A program made the position numbers and the translations under genes. 64,000 nt of DNA from Asterella californica (taxonomy: Eukaryota; Streptophyta; Marchantiopsida; Marchantiales; Aytoniaceae), in NCBI GenBank assembly GCA_036924285.1, contig JAYKYS010000009.1, forward strand, positions 9,982,001 to 10,046,000. The letters are read 5' to 3'. Under the pieces are notes generated by a model. That model made no database searches and had not been told where the DNA came from. It was given only the letters and a program-made list of their open reading frames with translations. The first letter of the stretch is position 1; each line of letters begins with the position of its first letter. This document shows, one piece after another, positions 56,328 to 64,000 of this stretch.

Positions 56328-56645
56328 ATGGGGAATCCAGTTCGAATGACGAGGTGGAAGAAGAGACGTTTAGGAGTTCGAACAGAGACGGAGAAGCCCA
56401 AGTTAAGTATAGATGAGTTACGAACCCGCATGTATAGCACTTGGGGTGCCCTCTTTACCCTATACGAAGAAGCTTCCGTGACCATTGGCACAGATTTGAA
56501 AAAAGCTGAGTTTAAAGCATCATTCACTGTGGAGGCCACGAATGCTCCTGGTGAAGTAGAGTTGGATCCTTACAAGAGTGAGTTCAAGATGTCTGTTGTG
56601 ATTAGTACAAACGATGGTGAGGAGGATCATATCTTCGATAGTTAA
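56328..56645 (+). CDS. Element E accessory open frame of unknown function
   Basis: 105 residues from ATG 56328. It has a basic N-terminus (RMTRWKKRRLG), then a mixed segment (SIDELRTRMYSTWGALFTLYEE) and an acidic end. I recognise no family and find no counterpart in C or D, where the same interval is non-coding leader. It may be element-specific or a chance frame. Confidence 0.4.
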   Translation: MGNPVRMTRWKKRRLGVRTETEKPKLSIDELRTRMYSTWGALFTLYEEASVTIGTDLKKAEFKASFTVEATNAPGEVELDPYKSEFKMSVVISTNDGEEDHIFDS

Positions 56646-56783
56646 TTTTAGATTAGATTTTATTTCGTGTATAGCATGTATAATACACGATTTCCAATAT
56701 AAAGCTCGGAAGAGTTAAGAAAGTGATGTAGAATTATTTTCCTCTATGATATTTTATCCACTTAATGGTTGAGAAGGTGCAAC

Positions 56784-57260
56784 ATGAGTGGAAATTCAAA
56801 AGATTGGAAAGTTAGACTTAGAAACCTTCCTCAAGGTTTAGATGTCATAGTAAGTGTCGGAGAAAGTTCGAGAGAGATTATCGTCGAGTTTGAAAACCCT
56901 AGTACTAAACCTCAAGTAGAATCTCTGAGGAGAAGAGTAGAAACCGACTTGTGGTGTTACTTTTGTAGAGGGTTGGGACACAAAGTAGTGAATTGTCCAA
57001 CTAGAATCAGAACCGAGAGAGCTAAAGGGAAACAAGAGTTTACTGATTTAAGTCTTCGAGTGGGTCCATCGTCACCAACGCCAATTCATCTTCTAGGCGA
57101 AGATCCTTGTCCAAGTTGTGGAGTGGGTGATCTATCAAGAGGACACAAGTGCGTCGATGTGACCGCCCTACTTACGTTAGTAGTCGAGAAGTTGGACGAG
57201 ACTCAAAGAGCTGAGACGGAGAAGTTGTCGACTTCAAAAGAGGACTCAGCTGAGTTGTGA
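56784..57260 (+). CDS. Element E ORF0 homologue, two zinc motifs
   Basis: 158 residues from ATG 56784. Order as in C and D: WKVRLRNLPQGLDVIVSV, CCHC knuckle CYFCRGLGHKVVNC, block TDLSLRVGPSSP, second motif CPSCGVGDLSRGHKC (CX2CX8HXC), helical acidic tail. Only about a third to a half of residues match C and D, yet the zinc spacings and the SLRVGPSSP block are kept. The frame has no stop although pol of the same element has several. That suggests selection while the lineage was active. It lies where gag should follow, but gag is deleted after it. Confidence 0.82.
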   Translation: MSGNSKDWKVRLRNLPQGLDVIVSVGESSREIIVEFENPSTKPQVESLRRRVETDLWCYFCRGLGHKVVNCPTRIRTERAKGKQEFTDLSLRVGPSSPTPIHLLGEDPCPSCGVGDLSRGHKCVDVTALLTLVVEKLDETQRAETEKLSTSKEDSAEL

Positions 57261-57412
57261 TGGAGATCGTCATTCGGATGGTGGAGAAGACGGTGATGCG
57301 ACTCAAGCTCATGATTACCTTGGGAGAAGAGATGGCACAAGAGGTGTTGTTACAACCATTTCCTTTCATTTTACCTATGATAGATTATTCCCGAATGGAA
57401 TTGGTGATGGGC

Positions 57413-57479
57413 TTATGATGATGAGGGAGAAGAACCGTTTCATCTCGATCAAATCCTTACGAAGGATTTGATCGAGATG
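57413..57479. repeat. Filler at the gag-protease deletion: 28-bp copied segment plus 39-bp hairpin
   Basis: 57413-57440 is identical to 59009-59036 (28 of 28 bases; within pol, between RNase H and integrase). It is directly followed by a perfect inverted repeat with 18-bp arms (57441-57458 and 57462-57479) and a 3-base loop. Both sit exactly where gag, zinc knuckle and protease are missing. Confidence 0.9.
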
Positions 57480-60400
57480 AATCATTACATCAGCTTAGTG
57501 CTATTGACTTGTTGCCTCGACCAGCAGTGGAGAAAGATCTTGACAAAGAAGAGTTGAGTGAGGCAGAGATTGTGAGAAGACTCTCTACCCTGAAGTTTGG
57601 TATCAATGTCACTCAAGAGGAGAAAAGTAGATTCCTAGATATATTTCAAAAATATATCCATGTGTTTGCTTTCAGCTACAAGGATTTGAAGGAGGTGACT
57701 CTCGAGACTCATCGAATCGAATTGGAAGAGAACGCAAGACCAGTTCGACAGAAGTAGAGAAGGGTCAATCCTACAACAGCAATGATGGTCAAGGAGGAGA
57801 TAGACAAGTTGAGGGAGGCGAGTTTCATCTATGAGGTGGAGAACTCAGAATGGGTTTCACCCATTGTGATTGTCAAGAAAAAGAATGATAAGCTACGAGT
57901 GTGCATAGACTATAAGAAGCTGAATGTAGTTACCAAGAAGGATTATTATCCTCTACCATTTATAGATGAGATTTTGGAGGAAGTTGCTGGTCATGAGTGG
58001 TACAGCTTTGGTGATGGTTATAGTGGATACAACCAGATCAAGATAGCACAGGAGTACCAGCAGTTGACTATTTTCACTACTCCTTGGGGAACATTTGCAT
58101 TTCGAGTGATGCCATTCGGACTGTGTAATGCTCCGGCCATGTTTCAGAGGTTCATGAACAAGGTGTTCGAACCATTCATAGGGAAGTTTGTTCGTGATTT
58201 CATTGATGATTTCTGTGTCTACGGAAGAAAGGAGGATCACTTTGATCATGTGATCAAAGTTTTGCAGCGGTTGGAGCAAGCTAACGCTTCTTTGAATCTA
58301 GAGAAGTGCATCTTTGGCTGCGAAGAAGGTCTGTTGTTATGACACATCATTTCCAAGAAGGGGATTGCGGTGAAGGTGAAGGATTGCGGTGAAGGTGAAG
58401 AAGATTGTGCATCTTCCATTTCCAATCAACTTGACAAAGTTGAGACAGTTTCTTGGGATGGTTGGATATTATCGTAGGTTTGTCTTTTCCTTCTCAAACA
58501 AAGCAATAGCTTTGACTATGTACATGAAGAAGGGAGTTGATTTTGACTTGATAGTGCATGATCAAAAGGCAAAGGAAGCATTTGAGGAGCTGAAAAAGGC
58601 ATTGGTGACAACTCTTATACTTGCTAAACCTGAGTGGAGTAAAGCATTTATTCTGTATACGGATGCCTCCAATGTAGCAATCGGATGTACATTAAGTCAG
58701 CTAGATGAAGATGGGCATGATCATCCTATAGCTTATGCTAGTAGGCAGATGGTTCCAACGGAGAAGAATTACTCCGTGACTGAACGAGAAGGATTAGCGG
58801 TGATCTTTGGATTGAAGAAATTTCGACACTACTTGCTAGGAGAGAAATTTTCCATAGTCACAGATCACAAGACTTTAAAGTATATCTTTAATAAGCCTAA
58901 TGCCGAAGGTCGTATTGCTCGTTGGAAGATCCTTCTAACAGAATACGATTACGTGATCGAAGATAGACCAGAGAAAAAGCATGCGAATGCTGATCTTTTG
59001 TCGAGGGTTTATGATGATGAGGGAGAAGAACCGTTTGATGATTCATTTTCAGACGAGCATCTGATGACCATCACAAGCATCGAGGAGATACCGGACGAGT
59101 ACAAGGAAATCTCGAGTTTCCTTGTAGATGGCTCTTTTCCAGAAGGTATGCATACCCGAGAACGTAACGCGTTGATCAAGAGATGCAAACCTTACACCAT
59201 GGTGGAGGGAATTCTGTTTCATCAAGGAGCAGATGGGTTACTAAGGAGAGCAGTTGGTCAGAAGGAGGCATTCAAGCTAATGCACGAGTTTCACGATGGA
59301 ACTGTTTGCGGAGGTCACTTTGCTGGTAAGATAACAGCCTTCAAGATTTTGGATGCGGGTTATCACTGGAGAGGGATTTTCAAAGAGTGTTTAGACTATT
59401 GCAAAATTGTGATGTATGTCAAGCATTTGCTCTAAAGTCTACTAGAATACCTCCGTTAAGATCAATTCCAATATTAGGGCCGTTTGAGAAATGAGGTATT
59501 GACTTTGTAGGTCCTCTTAATAAGACACCTTGAGGCAATAGATACATTGTAGTCGCCACTGACTATTGTACCAAGTGGGTAGAGACTAGACCTTTGAAGG
59601 AGACTAATGAAACAGAAGTCGGTAGATTCCTATGGGAGAGGATCATCATCAGATTTGGATGTCCGTTAGAGTTGGTCTCAGATAGAGGAGGAGAGTTTGT
59701 AGGGAGCATGACTACTGCTATGCTACAATACTTTTCTATCAAGCCACGAGTAACGATCTCATACAAACCAAATGCTAATGGTCTTGCGGAGAAGACCAAT
59801 CTTACACTTTGTATGATGCTCGTCAAAGATGCTGGTGTTGAGACTGCGAAACATACTTGAGATAGGAGGCTACATGCCATCTTATGGGAGTATCGAATGA
59901 CAACAAAGACTTCTACTGGGTACTCCTCATTTCGACTGGTTTATGGAGTGGAGTCCAAGTTGCCAATCCAATTCGAATTGGATACTTTTCAAAGTATTCA
60001 ACGAAAGTTGAAGAGGTCGAGATGAGAAGACGTGGTCAGATCAAGAAGGGAGCAACTCATGGAGTTGGAAGAGACCCGAGCGGTAGCAATGATCCGGATG
60101 GAACGAGCTCAGGCGTATCAAAAGAAGAGTTACGACAAACGGTTGGGCAAGAGAGAGGTAAAACCTTTTCAAGTCGGAGATTGGGTTATGTTGTATGATG
60201 CTATCAGATTCAAGAGGGCTAGGAAGAAGTTTCTTCCGAGATATTTTGGTCCTTTGTTGTAGATAAGGTGTGGAGCAACTTCACATATGACCTTCAGGAG
60301 CTGGGAGGAAAGAGATTGGATCGAGTCAACCATGACAAGTTGAAGTTGGTTCATCGACGGAAGTTCTCTCTTCACTCCGAGGACGGAGCGAAAATTTAGT
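57480..60400 (+). pseudogene. Element E pol (RT, RNase H, integrase), broken
   Basis: Starts within the linker before RT (IDLLPRPAVEKD). RT is at ~57780-58340 with PFGLCNAPAMFQRFMNKVF and FIDDF. RNase H has YTDASNVAIG and VTDHKTLKYIF (58650-58880). The integrase finger lies near 59290-59430 and the core near 59490-59800 (GIDFVGPL, SDRGGEF, NGLAEKTN). The C-terminal module has RYFGPLL (60236-60256). Breaks: TAG 57755 (Gln in C), TGA 58340, a 19-bp tandem duplication (58362-58399) causing a +1 shift, a one-base loss near 59407, and three more TGA codons in integrase. No functional polyprotein is possible. Confidence 0.88.
58362..58399 (+). repeat. 19-bp tandem duplication in element E pol
   Basis: GGATTGCGGTGAAGGTGAA is repeated exactly (58362-58380, 58381-58399). 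The +1 shift it creates explains the change of frame between 58342 and 58389. Confidence 0.93.
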
Positions 60401-60412
60401 CCGGGGGTAAAA

Positions 60413-61333
60413 TGTAACGACCTATGTTACACACATGAAGTTTGTCTATTAGTAAGGTGTTTAGTTCTAACTAAGTGTTGAGAATGTTTATTTGCTGCCA
60501 AAGTACTTTTAGGAGGTATCAAGTTAGTCATGACTAGCTAAAAGTTAGTTATGGTTAAACTTAGCTGTACTTTTGACAGAATTCAGATATTTGCTAAAGA
60601 GTGAGCACTACTATCTTGTCATCTTGTCTAAAAGATAGAAAGGAGGTGGAAAGTATCCCTTATCTCCTTTTTGACTTGATATTAATGGTTGGATTAAAGT
60701 TGTGGACTTTGTGGGCATTAAAAACAAGAAGAGATTCCACATGTTTCTTTTTTAGTGAGTCCTAGTGTAGAGGGAAGGGGTGGAAATTCGAGATTCTTTG
60801 AGAATATTTCAAAATCCTTCTAGAAGTTGTTGACTTTGAAAGAATAAACCCATGTGAAAAGGTAAAACCCATGTGATTAATGCTTTTATCTTAAGTAATA
60901 TCTTAGTAAAACCCGGTAAAAATAGTTACGGCTGAGTTACCGGGGGTACCAAAGTAAAAACCTAGAATGTATAAATAGAGGAGTAGAGAAGAGCTCCTCA
61001 TCCTTGTTTTCACATTGTCGTAATGACAACTTGAGTAATATAGAGAGTGTGAGATATTTTTAGCATGTGAGAACTTGAGAGACGTCGTTAGAATGGAGGA
61101 TTTTAGTTGATGTGTTTAAAGAGAATTTTAGTTGATTAGTTGTGGGTGTATGAATGAGTGAACTTAGCATTTTTCTCTTCAAGATTTATGGTGTGCTTCC
61201 ATCAAAGCCATCAGAGGTGACCCCTGAGTGAGAGACAGGCCCGACATTTGTAGATTCATCGGTGGCGATCGTGGAGATTGAGAGATCGGGGGGGGGGGGG
61301 GTAGTTGATCGATGAGATCGTGGAGGGTTTACA
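60413..61333 (+). repeat. Element E 3' LTR
   Basis: 921 bp. Differs from the 5' copy at about twenty sites, including the length of a G run (13-14 Gs near 61289-61302). Confidence 0.93.
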
Positions 61334-61337
61334 GAGC

Positions 61338-62083
61338 GAGCACTTGGACTTGGTGGAGTTTACATATAACAACACCAAGCATTCGAGTACAGGATTTAAA
61401 CCATTTGAAGTGGTTTGTCGAGGTTCTCATGCACCTTGGACTCCTATAACTCTGGCTACCAAGGGGCATGAAAACACAGGAAGGTCAAATTAGGATCCTC
61501 CAGATCTAGAGACTTTCATACGCGTTCAGGGTACTGTGTTTCAAGAGGCAAAGAAACACATTGAGAAGGCACAGCAACGGTATGCAAAGTACGCAAACCG
61601 TGGCAGACAAGACGTACAGTTTGAAGAAGGGCAGAGAGTTTGGTTACGGACCAAGAACTTCAGAATCCTAGCAGGGGTGGACTTAGCCAAGAAGCTTCTT
61701 CCAAAGTGGGCAAGACCGTTCTTGATCGAGAAGAAGTTAGGTCATGTGACCTATAAGTTACGTTTTCCAACTAGTATGAAGTATTATCATCTCATCATTC
61801 ATGTTTCTAACTTGAAAATGTTTCGCGAAGAACTAGAGTCGTTGTCCAGAAAATATCAGAAATGACATCCAGTGTTAGAAGCATTACCAAGAGCTGATGA
61901 TCTTGAGTTGATTGAGAGAATAGATCATCGAGCATCACCGAATCCAGATGGAGCTGGAGAACCCGTTACTTAGTACCTATGTTGTTGGACAGGTAGAGTT
62001 CCGGGATTGGTAAGTGAAGCTTGGGAGTACCTAGATGATCTAGCATTGTACAAGTTCTAGGAACCACTGCGTAGATACTTTAC
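61338..62083 (+). pseudogene. Element A integrase C-terminus and degraded chromodomain
   Basis: Continues element A after E in one frame: EFTYNNTKHSSTGFKPFEV, then the GPY/F-type module (KWARPFLIEKKLGHVTYKL, LIIHVSNLKMF), then from 61974 a segment reading YLCCWTGRVPGLVSEAWEYL. This fits a chromodomain (YLVKWxGxP...tWE..L), ending near 62082. Stops TAG 61491, TGA 61863, TAG 61971 and one in the chromodomain interrupt it. A chromodomain at this place defines chromoviruses and would guide integration to marked chromatin. Here it is dead. Confidence 0.75.
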
Positions 62084-62508
62084 GAGACGACAATCCGTAG
62101 TGCTCTCTTCCAGCTAAGCGGTGGATTGAATCGAGCTATAAGAGTCATGCAAAAGGGCCCTTCAAGGACACTGGAACCGAATAGATCTGATCAATCTGCT
62201 CGTCTAAAGATGGAGTTGTGGTTTGTTGACTTCTTATGGCTGTCGGATGTCAATCAAGTTTAGGCTGACGCTACTATGGTGTATCATAATAAGGAGGTGG
62301 ATAAAAAGAAACTGACGAGTTCACCACCTAGAAGCTAAGGTTCTGTCTCACCTGAACCTTCAAAGAATGCTTGGTGATGGAGCATAGCTATGATAGCTTA
62401 CCTTGGATGGGATAGTGTTTCTCTGGATTTGAGAAAGTGTTATTCTTAATGTGGTATTCCAGATATCGCAATTCAGTGGAAGAATTGCGTTTTGTTGGTT
62501 GAGACGGG

Positions 62509-63487
62509 TGTAACGCCGTTTTCTTTATTTAACACCCAACCTCTTTGGACAGTGATTAACGAACACGCGGCGCTTGCTGTGGGTCTCGGGAGCGAAGGCT
62601 GAAGGCTGAAAGAGATGAGAAGTGCTTAACTAGGGGTCCCGAACCCTAAAAACGAGGCTTTTCAGTTTTCACTTTACTGGGTACAGAGAGCGTGAGGACA
62701 GAGAGCACTGAGAGTAGAAATCGTACCTACAGGAGCAGAGAGCCGGAGTGCAGAGACTATACTACACCGTGAGTAGAAAGTCATTAAATTATTGAGTGCT
62801 TCATATACTTGAGTGATTTAGTGTTTATCAGTCAATTGCTTTGATAATTTAGTCCTTTGAGTGAGAAATCAGTATATTCAAGATGAAGACAAGTTTTCTG
62901 GAGGGATTGGAGTTCCGAAGTTAAATTCTCATCAGAAAGTTCCAGTAACAGGAAAGATTGCCGGTCTGAGCGTTTCTCAGAGATCTTATCAACAAAAAAA
63001 CGCCGTGTAATGTATATGAGCCCTTGATTTTCTTTATTCTATGATAAGCAAGATTAGATTGTGTGCCAAGGTTGAATTGGACGCACCTGGTGTGGTGTTG
63101 ACTTTCTTTCAGTGTAATTATTTTGTCTTCTTACTTCTTAGCATCCACTAGGCTTCCTAGTTCTAGCTGTTGTCCTTCAAGGGTTAAGCGTTCCGACTTG
63201 ATCACCAGTAGCGGAAACACTGTCTAAATTTTATCCAACCCAGGCCCAGAATAATTTCTATGATGTTCTGAAACCTGAGATTAGTACCAGAGACCTGCAA
63301 AAGACTAGTTGGTTATTCTAAACCCGTCCGACTGTTATCAAATCCTTGGTGTTTATTAGCGAAAAGTTTAACGAACTGGATCTGGAGACACAAATATAAT
63401 ACACAGGTCTTCAAGGAGATTCACGTTCGGCGATTCTTTGGCTAGAGACGGAAGACTCGATTCCGTGATCTGCGGTCGAACGTTACA
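62509..63487 (+). repeat. Element A 3' LTR
   Basis: TGTAACGCCG...CGTTACA, about 979 bp with 7-bp inverted termini (TGTAACG/CGTTACA), preceded by the weak purine tract GAGACGGG. Only its last ~527 bp align to the left LTR. If the true start is TGTAATG at 63006, the LTR is 482 bp. Confidence 0.65.
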
Positions 63488-64000
63488 CAGCGGGTAATGG
63501 CACTTTCATACCAGAGATAGGAGAGACCGATCTATATTAGGTCGTAGGAAGGGAAGCGATCCATTGCCTCCGACTAATTGCTGCATATGACGTGAAATTC
63601 CCTTCTTTACTCGACTAACTAATCTAAGCTACTGTCATAACCGTACCAAACACACTAAGCGATCTAGCTAGTATACAACTAGAAATACATGCAGCTGCTA
63701 TTCACACAGTTTGATGACGAGAGGTGATTCCGCATTCGAGATCTTCTCTTCACGCATGAGGATGTTCCAGCAATGCTTGAGGTTCAGCTTTTCTCTATGT
63801 ACAGATGGTACCGATCGCTCGCGCATTTCCTCGTTCAGTTCAGTTACCATCTCCGACTCAATAGATGTCTTCGAGATTTGGAACCGGCCTGATTACGGCT
63901 CGGACTCCGCCTTACTCTGGACAGCCAGCTCTCTTGTACATGTCCGGGAGGCTTCTTCCTACATGTGCGGAAGGCCTTCCATGACCTGATCAGAGAGAGT
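63488..64000. other. Right flank of the nest
   Basis: Genomic sequence after element A. No target duplication matching the left side was found, as expected with a truncated left LTR. Nothing is certain except the possible exon listed separately. Confidence 0.5.
63698..63886 (-). CDS. Possible last coding exon of an unrecognised gene
   Basis: The minus strand is open for ~60 codons and ends at TAG 63700-63698. It reads EMVTELNEEMRERSVPSVHR and continues to SPLVIKLCE. Composition and lack of stops suggest a terminal exon of a gene beyond the right edge. The acceptor could be near 63890 or 63870. I recognise no family, so it may be a chance frame. Confidence 0.3.
   Translation of the reverse strand, partial: RFQISKTSIESEMVTELNEEMRERSVPSVHREKLNLKHCWNILMREEKISNAESPLVIKLCE

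Larger units (their letters stand above)
54523..61333 (+). mobile_element. Element E: older Athila/Tat-like element lacking gag and protease
   Basis: A 6811-bp plus-strand element with LTRs 54523-55440 and 60413-61333 (918 and 921 bp), roughly twenty differences by eye (~2.4%). Ends are TGTAACG...TTTACA and the target duplication is GAGC (54519-54522 and 61334-61337). Primer site 55445-55463, leader with repeats, an accessory frame (56328-56645), ORF0 (56784-57260), then directly the linker before RT (57509). Gag, its zinc knuckle and protease are missing. Pol has stops and frameshifts. The polypurine tract CCGGGGGTAAAA adjoins the 3' LTR. E is a distant relative of C and D, sharing the primer site, ORF0, U5 block and pol. 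Confidence 0.93.
24842..63487 (+). mobile_element. Element A: old Ty3/Gypsy chromovirus, split by three later insertions
   Basis: One plus-strand element is laid out as 5' LTR (truncated), primer site, gag-protease-RT (25419-28260), RNase H and integrase N-terminus (45732-46462), integrase core (54098-54522), integrase C-terminus with chromodomain (61338-62083), and 3' LTR (62509-63487). The pieces connect exactly once each inserted element and one copy of its 4-bp target duplication are removed. The domain order protease-RT-RNase H-integrase defines Ty3/Gypsy. The terminal chromodomain and the TGGTATCAGAGC primer site indicate a chromovirus. The LTR copies differ at about 30 of ~525 aligned positions by eye, so this is the oldest layer. 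Many nonsense codons and at least one frameshift make it inactive. Confidence 0.9.

Noticed and set aside
61286..61302. Long G run as a regulatory G-quadruplex
   Set aside because: The run differs in length between the two E LTRs and is a single homopolymer; it is also a common place for sequencing error.

Overview
The window is nuclear DNA of a eukaryote, most likely a streptophyte plant (land plant or close algal relative; I cannot narrow it further). Support: two ordinary genes split by short GT-AG introns, a VOC (glyoxalase-fold) gene of the type known from plants, and Ty3/Gypsy retrotransposons of chromovirus and Athila/Tat-like types with plant-like primer sites. Layout: 1-1684 holds the 5' part of a minus-strand gene for a PRUNE-like DHH phosphoesterase, which runs off the left edge. 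1685-15388 is AT-rich, gene-poor DNA with a 62-bp tandem duplication, a dispersed sequence motif, a decayed ~66-bp minisatellite, a decayed hAT-type transposase on the minus strand (about 8200-10620) and a probable solo LTR (11380-12133). 15389-16525 is a complete three-exon minus-strand VOC gene. 16526-24841 is mostly AT-rich non-coding sequence with a purine tract and decayed open frames. 24842-63487 is a five-layer nest of LTR retrotransposons. Host element A is an old plus-strand chromovirus with a degraded chromodomain. It was cut by B (28261-45727, minus; Gag-protease, then Pol), by D (46463-54093, minus; Athila/Tat-like) and by E (54523-61333, plus; older relative of D lacking gag and protease). 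Element C (37486-45103, minus; sister of D) sits inside an LTR of B. LTR divergence, read by eye, gives the order A (oldest), E, D, B, C (LTRs identical). All four inner elements have 4-bp target duplications. 63488-64000 is right flank with one possible unrecognised minus-strand exon. How the parts work: the two cellular genes are independent single genes. The retroelements carry capsid, nucleocapsid zinc knuckle, protease, reverse transcriptase, RNase H and integrase in the usual Ty3/Gypsy order. The most unusual points are a complete-looking -1 frameshift signal (slippery heptamer, 7-nt spacer, H-type pseudoknot) at the Gag-protease/Pol boundary of B, and a conserved extra two-zinc-motif protein (called ORF0 here) upstream of gag in the Athila/Tat-like elements.
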